This document shows, piece by piece, positions 1 to 8,907 of a DNA stretch of 64,000 bases. The notes beneath the pieces are model-generated. The model searched no databases and was not told the DNA's origin. It saw only the letters and a list, made by a program, of their open reading frames with translations. A program made the translations under genes and the position numbers. The stretch comes from Gaiellasilicea sp963791905. Its GTDB lineage: Bacteria > Actinomycetota > Thermoleophilia > Gaiellales > Gaiellaceae. The DNA lies in the NCBI GenBank assembly GCA_963791905.1, contig CAWBTX010000004.1, positions 434,001-498,000 of the forward strand, given 5' to 3'. Positions within the stretch are counted from its first letter, which is position 1; every line of letters begins with the position of its first letter.

Positions 1-2
1 TC

Positions 3-992
3 GTCCTCCTCCTCCATCAGGGCGGGTTCCAGAGCGCACCGTTCTCGCGCGGCTTCCAGGACGTGAACGCCTGCGAGAACTTCACCGGCCCGGAGCTCGT
101 TGACATCGTCAGCCGCCTCGATCCGGAGATCGACGTCGTCGTCAGCGCACACACGCATGCGCCGTACATCTGCACGATCGCGGGCAGGCTCGTCACGAGC
201 GCCGCGTCGTTCGGCCGGCTGATCACCTCGATCGACATCGGGCTCGACCGGCGCACCGGCGAAATGGTCTCGGCGAGGGCGCAGAACCACGTCGTCACGC
301 AGACGGTCCAGCCCGACGCCGCGGCGACCGCGCTGCTCGCCCGGTACAAGACGTTCGCCGATCCGATCGCGAACCGTGTCGTCGGCTCGATCTCCGGCAG
401 CCTGATCGCGGGCCGCGACGGCGGCGACAACGCAGCCGGGGAGTCGACGATGGGCGATGTCATCGCCGATGCTCAGCTCGAGGCGACGAAGCCGTCCGAC
501 TTCGGCGCTTCGGTCGTGGCGTTCATGAATCCCGGCGGGATCCGCGGCAGCCTCCGCTACACGCGCACGGACGGTCAGCCTCAGCCCGTCACGTACGGCG
601 AGCTCTTCACGGTGCAGCCCTTCTCGAACACGCTCGTCGTCAAGACCTGCACCGGCGCTCAGATCGACGCCCTGCTCGAGCAGCAGTTCGCGGTCAACCG
701 GATCCTGCAGATCTCGAACAGCCTGCGGTACAGCTACAGCGCCGGTGCTGCAGTCGGCAGCAAGGTCGATCCGACGACGATCAAGATCGACGGCACGACG
801 GTCAATCCGGCCTCCTCGTACCGCGTGACGATGAACAGCTTCCTCGCCGACGGCGGCGATGGGTTCAGCGTCTTCACGCAGTGCACGAACCAGCTGGGCG
901 GCGAGGTCGATCTCGACGCTCTCGTCCGCTACTTCGGGGCGCATTCGCCGATTGCGCCTCCGCCGCTGAACCGCATCACGCGGCTTCCGTAG
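3..992 (+). CDS. 5'-nucleotidase / 2',3'-cyclic phosphodiesterase family, C-terminal part (5' end cut by window)
   Basis: Secreted-type metallophosphatase that removes phosphate from nucleotides. The frame is open to the window edge, so the N-terminus and first metal motifs lie outside. The visible part starts with VLLLHQGG, followed by the metal-binding VVSAHTHAPY motif near residue 50 of the fragment. The C-terminal substrate-binding domain (5_nucleotid_C) follows, with NPGGIRG, a VQPFSNTL segment and FLADGGDGF near the end. The frame is intact to TAG at 990. A GC-rich hairpin follows the stop. Family assignment is secure; the exact nucleotide substrate cannot be told from sequence. No LPXTG-type anchor is visible at the C-terminus. 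Confidence 0.9.
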   Translation, partial: VLLLHQGGFQSAPFSRGFQDVNACENFTGPELVDIVSRLDPEIDVVVSAHTHAPYICTIAGRLVTSAASFGRLITSIDIGLDRRTGEMVSARAQNHVVTQTVQPDAAATALLARYKTFADPIANRVVGSISGSLIAGRDGGDNAAGESTMGDVIADAQLEATKPSDFGASVVAFMNPGGIRGSLRYTRTDGQPQPVTYGELFTVQPFSNTLVVKTCTGAQIDALLEQQFAVNRILQISNSLRYSYSAGAAVGSKVDPTTIKIDGTTVNPASSYRVTMNSFLADGGDGFSVFTQCTNQLGGEVDLDALVRYFGAHSPIAPPPLNRITRLP

Positions 993-1000
993 AGGCGGAA

Positions 1001-1028
1001 GGTGGGGGCGGCGGCGGCCGCCCCCACC
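1001..1028. terminator. GC-rich hairpin after the nucleotidase gene
   Basis: A perfect 12-bp inverted repeat (GGTGGGGGCGGC with its complement) has a 4-base GGCG loop and starts 8 bases after the nucleotidase stop. No T-run follows, so it is either a Rho-independent-like hairpin of high-GC type or an mRNA 3' stabiliser. It sits just before the azlC start. Confidence 0.5.
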
Positions 1029-1048
1029 GCTCTCTGTAGCGTCGGGAC

Positions 1049-1696
1049 GTGTCCTCGGCCCGCCTACGCGACGGCGTCCGTGCGGGCATGCCACTCGCGC
1101 TCGCACCGATCCTCTTCGGCGCCTCGTTCGGCCTGCTCGCCCGCGACGCCGGCATGAGCTCGGTGGCGGCTGTGGTGATGTCGGCGACGACGTTCGCCGG
1201 GTCGGCTCAGTTCGCCGCCGCCTCGATCCTCGACTCCGGTGGCGGCGCCGCGGCGGCGATCCTCGCGGCCGTGCTCCTGAATGCTCGCTACGTGCCGATC
1301 AGTGTCTCCGTCGCCTCGATCTTCCCGGGCTCCCTGCGCAGGCGGCTCGTCGAGTCGCAGCTGATCGTGGACGAGTCGTGGGCGCTCGCCGGCCGGAGCG
1401 GCCGGTTCGAGTACGGCGTCCTCATCGGCGTGGGGCTCCTGTTCTACCTGCTCTGGGTCGGAGGAACGGCTCTCGGCACCGTCGTCGGCGATCTGCTCGA
1501 TCCGAACGCGATCGGGCTCGACGCGGCCTTCGCGGCGCTCTTCCTCGCGCTGCTCGCCCCGTACCTGCGCGACCGCCGCGCGCGTGCGGCCGCCGCGCTG
1601 GCGGCCGTGATCACGTTCGTCCTGATTCCGTTCGCGCCGCCGGGCGTGCCGATCGTGGCGGCGAGCGCGGCCTGCCTCCTCGGGCTGCGGCGATGA
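1049..1696 (+). CDS. azlC: AzlC family branched-chain amino acid exporter, large subunit
   Basis: Integral membrane subunit of the AzlC-AzlD two-component exporter, which removes branched-chain amino acids and analogues. The 215-residue length is close to the family norm. The N-terminal segment GMPLALAPILFGASFGLLARDAG and the FAGSAQFAAASI motif are typical of AzlC. Hydrophobic segments continue to the C-terminus. GTG at 1049 is the first start after the upstream hairpin and gives a family-length N-terminus. The stop TGA overlaps the azlD start (ATGA), which shows translational coupling. The frame is intact. Confidence 0.9.
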   Translation: MSSARLRDGVRAGMPLALAPILFGASFGLLARDAGMSSVAAVVMSATTFAGSAQFAAASILDSGGGAAAAILAAVLLNARYVPISVSVASIFPGSLRRRLVESQLIVDESWALAGRSGRFEYGVLIGVGLLFYLLWVGGTALGTVVGDLLDPNAIGLDAAFAALFLALLAPYLRDRRARAAAALAAVITFVLIPFAPPGVPIVAASAACLLGLRR

Positions 1697-2001
1697 GCGT
1701 CGCGTGGGCCGTGGTGCTGGCCGTCGGAGCGGTCACGATCCTCTTCAAGGCCGCCGGCCCGGTCTTCCTCGGCCGGCGGGCGCTGCCGCCGCGGCTGCTC
1801 GCGCTCGTGGAGGTGCTCGCTCCGGCCATGCTCGCATCCCTGGTCGTGACGCAGGCGGTCGGCGGCGACCGAGAGCTCGTCTTCGACGAGCGCCTGGTCG
1901 GCCTCGCCGCTGCCGTAGTGGCGATCCGCCTGCGGGCACCGCTGCTGGTGGTCATGGTCGCCGCGGCGGCGACCGCGGCTCTGGTACGGCTCGTCACCTA
2001 G
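1693..2001 (+). CDS. azlD: AzlD family branched-chain amino acid exporter, small subunit
   Basis: Small membrane partner of AzlC, 102 residues, three to four hydrophobic segments. It starts with MSVAWAVVLAVGAVTILFKA, and the central LVEVLAPAMLASLVVTQ segment is characteristic of AzlD. The ATG at 1693 overlaps the azlC stop by four bases, so the pair is one operon. Its own stop overlaps the stop of the convergent NrtR-type gene by three bases, so there is no room for a separate terminator between them. Confidence 0.88.
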   Translation: MSVAWAVVLAVGAVTILFKAAGPVFLGRRALPPRLLALVEVLAPAMLASLVVTQAVGGDRELVFDERLVGLAAAVVAIRLRAPLLVVMVAAAATAALVRLVT

Positions 2002-2702
2002 AGCTCTTGGGCCGGCGGCCTGAGTGCGGCGAAAGGATCGGTGATCTCGAGCTGCCGGGTGCGGAAGCGGTAGAGCCCCGCCGGGCGCCCTCCCGCGCGG
2101 CCCGGATCGCGCCGGCCGCCCGCCGGCTCGAGCACGTCGCGCCGCAGGAGCACGCGCTTCAGGTTCGTCGCCGAGACCGCGTGACCGAGTGCCGCGACGT
2201 AGAGCTCGCGCAACTCGGAGATCGTGAACGCAGGCGGCGCGAGCGCGAACGCGACGTTGGTGTAGGAGAGCTTGCCGCGGAGGCGCTCGCGGCCGGCGAG
2301 CACGAGCTCGCCGTGATCGAACGCGAGCTCTGGCAGGGCGTCGACGGGGTGCCAGGAGGTGTCGGCCGGCAGCTGGGGGGCAGCGTCGGCCGGGACGAGA
2401 CCCAGGTAGCCGGTCGCGAGCTCCCACGCGTCGGGGTCCCGGTCGGGGTCGCTCCACGTGCCGAGCTGCTCGGCGTGGGCGAGCTCCGCGACGTCCACCT
2501 TCTCCGCCAGGTGCCGGCGGATCGACGCGTCGAGCGTCTCGCGGAGCCCGAGCGTCCCGCCCGGGAGTGCCCAGGCGCCGGCGTACGGCTCGCGGGCGCG
2601 CTGCCAGAGCAGGACGCGGAGCTCCGCTTCCTGCACCTGCAGGACAACCGCGAGGACGGCGTGCCGGGGGGCCGGGGAGGGGTGTGTGGTAGGATCCGCC
2701 AT
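1998..2702 (-). CDS. NrtR-type regulator: Nudix-like domain plus winged helix-turn-helix
   Basis: 234 residues. An N-terminal Nudix-like domain (about residues 13-150) has a degenerate Nudix box at about 48-70: the G and first E are kept in GGTLGLRETL, but the REXXEE core reads RRHLAEK. A C-terminal domain (about 155-230) has FTISELRELYVAALG and NLKRVLLRR, typical of the NrtR winged helix. Families of this build are ADP-ribose-responsive repressors of NAD metabolism rather than active hydrolases. The degenerate box here supports a sensing role, which is inference. The gene is divergent from the BMP lipoprotein gene with only 45 bases between the starts. A plain Nudix hydrolase is the alternative. 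Confidence 0.8.
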   Translation of the reverse strand: MADPTTHPSPAPRHAVLAVVLQVQEAELRVLLWQRAREPYAGAWALPGGTLGLRETLDASIRRHLAEKVDVAELAHAEQLGTWSDPDRDPDAWELATGYLGLVPADAAPQLPADTSWHPVDALPELAFDHGELVLAGRERLRGKLSYTNVAFALAPPAFTISELRELYVAALGHAVSATNLKRVLLRRDVLEPAGGRRDPGRAGGRPAGLYRFRTRQLEITDPFAALRPPAQEL

Positions 2703-2747
2703 GAGTTTTTGACTCTCAGGCTAAAACCTAGCGAAAGGCACCTCTCG
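2703..2747. promoter_or_regulatory. Divergent intergenic region, possible NrtR operator
   Basis: These 45 bases separate two divergent start codons and are much richer in A and T than their surroundings. They hold an imperfect inverted repeat: TTTT and AAAA arms separated by 12 bases (GACTCTCAGGCT). A TTGACT hexamer overlaps the left arm and could be a -35 box for the lipoprotein gene, but no good -10 is seen at the usual distance. An operator for the adjacent NrtR-type protein is plausible by position only. Confidence 0.3.
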
Positions 2748-3809
2748 ATGCACCGTCATGCGCTCCGAACCGTTCTGCTCGCCCTGCTCGCAGCTCTCCT
2801 CCTCGCGCTCGCCGGCTGCGGCTCGGACGACGACGACGGGGCCGCTGCGCCGACCACGGCGGCCGAGACCGGCGCCGAGACGCCGCTGCGCGTCGGCCTC
2901 ATCGTCGACAAGGGCCAGCTCGACGACAACGGCTTCAACGAGCTCGCGTTTCTCGGCCTGACGCGGGCGGAGGACGAGCTCGGGATCCAGGGACGCGTGA
3001 TCGAGTCCGCCTCGGCCGCGGACTACGTCCCCAACATGACCTCGCTCGCCCGCGACGGCTACGACCTCATCATCGGCGTCGGCTTCGCCCAGGGCGACGC
3101 GCTCGGGAAGGTCGCGCAGCGATTCCCGGAGACGAACTTCGCCATCATCGACGTCGACCAGGCCGCCGTGCCCGGCAAGCCGGCGAACGTGGAGGGCCTG
3201 CTCTTCCGCGAGGAGGAGGTCGGCTACCTCGCCGGCTACCTCGCCGGGCTCACCGAGAAGCGCCGGAGCGGGCCCGACGTGATCAGCGCCGTCGGGGGCA
3301 TGAAGGAGCCGCCGGTCGACCGCTTCATCGCCGGCTACAAGGCGGGGGCGCAGAAGGCCGCGCCGGGCGTGAAGATGCTGCTCGACTACTCGCAGGACTG
3401 GGACGACCAGGCCAAGTGCAAGGAGCTCGCGCTGAACCAGATCGCACGCGGCTCGGGCGTCGTGTTCCAGGTCGCCGGCGGCTGCGGTCTCGGCGCGCTC
3501 AACGCGGCCGGTGAGCGCGACCGCTGGGGGATCGGGGTGGATTCCGACCAGTCCTCGCTCGGCACCCACATCCTCACGAGTGCCAAGAAGGGTGTCGATG
3601 CCGCCGTCTTCCTCACGATCCAGTCCTTGCAGGAAGGTCAGTTCCAGGGCGGCACGAACGCGAACTTCGGCCTGCAGCAGGAGGGCGTCGGGCTCGGCAC
3701 GATCAGCCCGGACGTGCCGGAGGAGGACGTCGAGCAGGTCGAGGAGATCGAGCAGCAGATCGCGAACGGCGAGATCGCGGACATCCCGACCGAGGTGAGC
3801 GCAGGCTGA
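2748..3809 (+). CDS. BMP family ABC transporter substrate-binding lipoprotein
   Basis: Extracytoplasmic solute-binding lipoprotein of the BMP/PnrA (Med) family, whose members bind purine nucleosides and feed an ABC importer. 353 residues. The signal peptide ends in the lipobox LALAGC with Cys 24, followed by an acidic linker. The mature part starts with LRVGLIVDKGQLDDNGFNE, the classic BMP opening, and has GVGFAQGDAL, FAIIDVD, EEEVGYLAGYLAG and YSQDWDD. ATG at 2748 is preceded by AAAGG. No permease or ATPase genes of the transporter are adjacent, so partners must be elsewhere. The divergent NrtR-type regulator raises the chance that it carries a nicotinamide-type nucleoside, which is inference only. 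Confidence 0.88.
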   Translation: MHRHALRTVLLALLAALLLALAGCGSDDDDGAAAPTTAAETGAETPLRVGLIVDKGQLDDNGFNELAFLGLTRAEDELGIQGRVIESASAADYVPNMTSLARDGYDLIIGVGFAQGDALGKVAQRFPETNFAIIDVDQAAVPGKPANVEGLLFREEEVGYLAGYLAGLTEKRRSGPDVISAVGGMKEPPVDRFIAGYKAGAQKAAPGVKMLLDYSQDWDDQAKCKELALNQIARGSGVVFQVAGGCGLGALNAAGERDRWGIGVDSDQSSLGTHILTSAKKGVDAAVFLTIQSLQEGQFQGGTNANFGLQQEGVGLGTISPDVPEEDVEQVEEIEQQIANGEIADIPTEVSAG

Positions 3810-3828
3810 TCGCTCGCTGACTCGACGG

Positions 3829-3842
3829 CCGTCCGCGGACGG
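3829..3842. repeat. 14-bp perfect palindrome between lipoprotein and aminotransferase genes
   Basis: CCGTCCGCGGACGG is its own reverse complement. It lies 20 bases after the lipoprotein stop and 13 bases before the aminotransferase start. It could act as a weak terminator hairpin or a protein-binding site. There is no T-run. Confidence 0.35.
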
Positions 3843-3855
3843 TTAACGTCCCCTC

Positions 3856-5245
3856 GTGACCGCGACCGCCGAAGACACCGCCGCACGCCTCCAGCAGCAG
3901 GCGCGCGACCACCTGTGGCTGCACTTCACCCGGATGGGCGGCTTCCGCGACGCCGAGGTGCCGATCATCGTGCGCGGCGAGGGCTGCTATCTCGAGGACG
4001 CGAACGGCAAGCGGTATCTCGACGCGCTCGCAGGCCTCTTCGCCGTCCAGCTCGGCTACTCGTTCGGCGACGAGATCGGCGCCGCCGCGCACGAGCAGAT
4101 GAAGGAGCTGCCGTTCTACACGAACTGGTCGTACGCGCACCCGCGCGCGATCGAGCTCGCCGCCGAGCTCGCGGCGCTTGCACCGGGCGACCTGAACCGC
4201 GTCTTCTTCGTCTCCGGCGGCTCCGAGGCGGTCGAGTCGGCGTGGAAGCTCGCGCGGCAGTACCACGCGGCCCGCGGCGAGCGGCGCTGGAAGGCGATCT
4301 CGCGGCGCACCGCCTACCACGGCACGACGATGGGCGCGCTGTCGATCAACGGCATCGCGGCGCTCAGGAATCCGTTCGAGCCGCTCGTGCCCGACGTCCT
4401 CCACGTGCGCAGCACGAACCGCTACCACCGTCCGCCGGAGGAGACGGAGGCCGAGTTCACGGCCTTCCTGCTCGACGACCTCGAGGCGACCATCCTCGCG
4501 GCCGGGCCGGGCACGGTCGCGATGGTGATCATGGAGCCGGTGCAGAACGCCGGGGGCTCGTTCACGCCGCCCGCCGGCTACTTCGAGGGCGTGCGGGCGC
4601 TCTGCGACCGCTACGGGATCCTGCTCTGCGCCGACGAGGTGATCACCGGCTTCGGGCGCGTCGGCGGCTGGTTCGGGTCGGAGCGGTACGACATCCGGCC
4701 CGACCTGATCACGTGCGCGAAGGGGCTCTCGTCGGCCTACGCCGCGATCGGGGCCGTGATCGCGCGCGATGCGCTGATGGAGCCGTTCCTCGACGAGCCG
4801 GACGGCGTTCATGCACGGGATCACCTTCGGCGGGCATCCCGTGATGTCGGCGATCGCGCTCAAGAACATCGAGATCATGAAGCGCGAGCGCGTCGTCGAG
4901 CACGTCCCGGAGACGGAGGACGCCTTCCGCGCGACGCTCGCCCAGCTCCTCGACCTCCCGATCGCCGGCGACCTGCGCGGCACGGGCTTCTTCTACGCCC
5001 TCGAGCTCGTGAAGAACAAGGAGACGCGGGAGACCTTCACCGCCGACGAGTCCGAGACGCTCCTGCGCGGCTTCCTCTCCGGCGAGCTCTTCTCGCGTGG
5101 GCTGATCTGCCGCGCCGACGACCGCGGCGACCCGGTCGTCCAGATCTCCCCGCCGCTCGTGGCGGGACAGGCGGAGTTCGACGAGATCGCGGGCATCCTC
5201 GGCGACGTGCTCGAGGCCGCCGGCCGCCGCGTCGGGCTCGCGTAG
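3856..5245 (+). CDS. Class III aminotransferase (omega-amino acid:pyruvate type), one frameshift
   Basis: PLP-dependent aminotransferase of the aspartate aminotransferase family (fold type I, class III), about 460 residues. Seen in order: FVSGGSEAVESAWKLARQYH (PLP phosphate region), ADEVITGFGRVG (the Asp that contacts the pyridine N), and CAKGLSSAYAAIGAV with the PLP lysine. The C-terminal part continues from FMHGITFGGHPVMSA to the end. The frame changes near 4803, where GACGGCGTTC appears to carry one extra G, so the two halves lie in different frames but are one gene. GTG at 3856 is chosen for length. The exact amino donor (beta-alanine, GABA or diamine) is not decidable. Confidence 0.85.
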
Positions 5246-5341
5246 CGCAGGAAGCCCCCGTCTCAAGGTGCGGTTACCCGCACGGCGGCGCCTATCCCGG
5301 AGTGAGACGCTAGGCTCGAGAGACCAGCCGAGGGAGGTTCG

Positions 5342-6128
5342 ATGGAGAACGGCAACACGGGCGCGGTCGTCGTCGCCACGGATGTGACGCGCCGCTACGG
5401 GCAGGGTGACACCGCTGTCGACGCGCTCCGCGGCGTCTCGCTCGAGATCGCCGAGGACCGGCTGACGGCCGTGATGGGGCCGTCAGGCTCCGGCAAGTCG
5501 ACGCTCATGCACATCCTCGCCGGCCTCGACAAGCCGACCTCCGGCTCCGTCTCGATCGCCGGAATCGACATCACGAAGCTCAAGGACAGCGATCTGACGA
5601 AGCTGCGTCGCAAGCACATCGGCTTCGTCTTCCAGTTCTTCAACCTGCTTCCCATGCTCACCGCCGAGGAGAACATCATGCTGCCGCTCTCGATCGCCGG
5701 CGAGAAGCCCGAGCCCGCCTTCTTCAAGGACCTGATCGCCAAGGTCGGCCTGGCCGACCGCCTGCACCATCGTCCGGCGGAGCTCTCCGGCGGCCAGCAG
5801 CAGCGCGTCGCCATCGCACGGGCGCTCGTCTCGCAGCCGACGGTGCTCTTCGCGGACGAGCCGACCGGCAACCTCGACTCCCAGACCTCGGCCGAGATCC
5901 TCGAGCTGATGCGCGAGTCCGTGGAGGCGTACGGCCAGACGATGGTGATGGTGACCCACGACGCCAACGCTGCGGCGATCGCCGACCGCGTCCTCTTCCT
6001 CGCGGACGGGCTGATCGTCAAGGACGTGCCGCGCTCGAGCCAGGGGGACATCCTCGCCGCGATGAGCGAGCTCACTCCGGAGACCTCGCCCGCAGGCGCG
6101 TCGCTGCAGCTGACGTTCGCGAGGCGTG
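5342..6128 (+). CDS. ABC transporter ATP-binding protein, MacB/LolD type
   Basis: Cytoplasmic ATPase of a lipoprotein- or peptide-export-type ABC system. Walker A GPSGSGKST, signature LSGGQQQRVAIARALV, Walker B VLFADEPTGNLD and the H-loop VTHD are all present. The RRKHIGFVFQFFNLLPMLTAEENI segment is characteristic of the MacB/LolD class. ATG at 5342 follows a strong GAGGGAGG ribosome site. The start of the permease lies inside the 3' end. No stop occurs in frame until 6535, so the true C-terminus near 6128 has probably lost its frame through a small indel. Confidence 0.88.
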
Positions 6129-8697
6129 ACCCGGTTCGCACTCAAGGGGCTGCTGGGCCGCAAGCTGCGCACGGCCCTGACCGCGATCGCGATCGTCCTC
6201 GGCGTCGCGATGGTGAGCGGCACGTACGTCCTCACCGACTCGATCGACAAGGCGTTCGACTCGATCTTCACCGACGTCCGCGAGGGGTCGACGGTCGTCA
6301 TCACGGGCAAGTCGGCCTTCGATCTGTCCGAGGGCAGCGGCGCGACCGCGACCGCGTTCGACGAGAGCGTGCTCGACGACGTGCGCAGCGTCGAGGGCGT
6401 CGCCCAGGCCGAGGGAGGCGTCGACAGCGAGTCGACCACGCTGATCGACCGCGACAACGACGCGATCGTCTTCGGCGGCGCGCCGAACCTCGGCTTCTCG
6501 ATCGCGCAGCGGCGACTCGCCGTTCAACCCGCTGACGCTCGTGGAGGGCGACTGGCCGGGGCCGAACGAGGTGGTGATCGACGAGGACACGGCCGACAAG
6601 AAGGACTTCGAGATCGGCGACACGATCGGCGTCCAGGCCGAGGGCCCCGTCGAGCGACTCCGCATCGCGGGCCTCGTGCGCTTCGGCGACACCTCGATCG
6701 GCGGCGCCACGCTCGCCGGCTTCGACCTGCCGACGGCGCAGCGCCTGTTCGAGAAGGAGGGCGAGCTCGACGAGATCGCCGTCGCCGCCGAGCCGGACGT
6801 CGACCCGCAGCAGCTGATCGCGAACCTCGAGCGCCGTGCTGCCGCCGAACACGCAGGTGCGCACCGGCGGCCGCTCAGGCGAGCGAGGACGCGTCGGACA
6901 CGAACGAGTTCATCTCCTTCCTGCAGGGCTTCCTGCTCGCCTTCGCGGGCATCGCGCTGTTCGTCGGGAGCTTCGTGATCGCGAACTCGCTCTCGATCAC
7001 GATCGCGCAGCGCACCCGCGAGTTCGCGACCGTCCGGACGCTCGGCGCCTCGCGGCGCCAGGTGCTCGGCTCGATCATCATCGAGGCGCTCGTCGTCGGC
7101 GTCATCGCGTCGGTCATCGGGCTCTTCACTCGGCCTGCTCCTCGCCGAAGGGCTGTTCTGGCTCTTCGACGCCGTCGGCTTCACGCTGCCGAACAGCGGC
7201 CTGCTGTTCGAGACGCGCACGATCGTCGTCTCGCTGCTCGTCGGGATCCTCGTCACGCTCGTCGCGAGCCTGCGGCCGGCGCTCCGCGCAACGCGCGTGC
7301 CGCCGATCGCCGCCGTGCGCGAGGGCGCGACGCTGCCCGAGTCGCGCTTCGCCCGGTTCCGCACGCCCGGCTCGCTCGCCCTGACCGCGCTCGGCTTCGC
7401 CGCGCTCGCCTACGGGCTCTTCGGCAGCGGGCTGGGCACGACGCAGATCCTGATCTGGATGGGGCTCGGCGCGCTGCTGATCTTCCTCGGCGTCGCGCTC
7501 TTCGCGCCCGAAGCTCGTGCGGCCGCTCGCGGCCGCTGCTCGGCGGAGCCGGCGCGCGAGGATCGGCGGCGCGGCCGGGCCAGCTCGCACGCGACAACGC
7601 CCGCCGCAACCCGCAGCGCACCGCCTCGACGGCCGCCGCGCTCATGATCGGGCTCGCGCTCGTCACCCTCGTCGCGACGCTCGCGGCCGGGATCACGAGC
7701 ACGTTCCGCGGCGCGGTCGACGACATCTTCATCGTCCGACTACGCGATCACGGCGCAGAACAACTTCTCGCCGATCCCGATCGAGGCGGCCGAGGCGGCC
7801 GCGATGGCGACGGCGTCGAGGCCGTCGCGAGCACGCGCACCGGCGAGGCGCGCGTCTTCGGCGAGCACCGAGTTCGTGACCGCCGTCGAGCCAGACGCGG
7901 ACAAGGTGCTGACGCTCGAGTGGATGGAGGGGTCGCAGGCCGTCCTCGGCGAACCTGGGCGACGAACGGCGCCTTCGTCGACGACGGCTACGCCGAGGAC
8001 CACGACCTGCGCGTCGGCTCGCCGATCACAGATCCAGGTCCCGTCCGGCAACGGCTCGCAGCTCGAGATCAAGGGCATCTTCGACCCGCCGGCAGGCGGC
8101 TCGCCGTTCGGCAGCGTGACCTTCTCGAGCGAGACGTTCGACCGCGAGTACGACTCGCCGCGGAACCTCTACACGTTCGTCCTGATGCAGGGCGGCGTCA
8201 CCGAGGCGAACACGAGGGCGCTCGACGACTCGCTCGCCGACTTCCCGAACGCGAAGGCGCAGACGCAGCGAGGAGTTCGTCGACAACCAGATCAGCGGCG
8301 TTGAACGACGTCCTGAACATCCTCTACGTGCTGCTCGCGCTGTCGGTGATCGTCAGCCTGTTCGGGATCGTGAACACGCTCGTCCTGACCGTGTTCGAGC
8401 GGACGCGCGAGCTCGGCATGCTGCGCGCGATCGGGATGACGCGGCGCCAGGTGCGGCGCATGATCCGCCACGAGAGCGTCATCACCGCGCTGATCGGCGG
8501 CGTGCTCGGGATCGTCCTCGGCGTCGTGCTCGGCGCGCTCCTCGTCGCGCGCGTCGAGTTCATCGAGTTCTCGCTGCCGACCGAGTCAGCTCATCATCTT
8601 CGCGATCCTGACGATCGTCGTCGGCATCATCGCGGCGATCTTCCCGGCGCGGCGGGCGGCGCGGCTCGATCCCCTGGAGGCGCTTCAGTACGAGTAG
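6126..8697 (+). CDS. FtsX-like ABC transporter permease, several frameshifts
   Basis: Membrane partner of the preceding ATPase; about 855 residues once frames are joined. An N-terminal membrane anchor (RKLRTALTAIAIVLGVAMVSG) leads into a periplasmic MacB-type core. The first FtsX domain is at about 6900-7290 (IAQRTREFATVRTLGASRRQV). A second core follows, and the last FtsX domain is at about 8300-8697 (ERTRELGMLRAIGMTRRQVR), ending DPLEALQYE. The sequence changes frame repeatedly (about 6510, 6870, 7130, 7540, 7735, 7955, 8030, 8270, 8590), each time by what looks like a one-base insertion. Conserved residues resume at once after every break, which argues for read errors rather than decay. 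It probably exports lipids or peptides. Confidence 0.8.
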
Positions 8698-8709
8698 GGT
8701 GTCCCGGCC

Positions 8710-8904
8710 GTGTCGGCCGAGGACTTCCACCGCCAGCGCATGTCGGCTCTGCCGCTGCTGCTCTTCGCCGGCATCGATCTTGTGATCGCGCTCCTGCTGC
8801 TCTTCGGAAGCGGCCTCACGTTCGGGTTCTGGGCGATCTTCGCGATCGGGATCGTGCTCGCCGCGATCGGCCTGTTCCGGTTGTACCGCACGCCGCCGGA
8901 GTAG
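8710..8904 (+). CDS. Small two-helix membrane protein, unknown function
   Basis: 64 residues in an intact frame starting with GTG 12 bases after the permease stop. It is a short charged N-terminus (MSAEDFHRQRM) followed by two hydrophobic segments (about 14-33 and 36-56) and a basic end, RLYRTPPE. The family is not recognised. The tight spacing to the ABC permease upstream and HMG-CoA lyase downstream suggests co-transcription. Confidence 0.6.
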   Translation: MSAEDFHRQRMSALPLLLFAGIDLVIALLLLFGSGLTFGFWAIFAIGIVLAAIGLFRLYRTPPE

Positions 8905-8907
8905 CCG

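Noticed and set aside
1704..2747. In-frame open stretch upstream of the BMP lipoprotein start
   Set aside because: It is antisense to the NrtR-type gene and precedes a clear signal peptide at 2748; GC-rich DNA often leaves such frames open.
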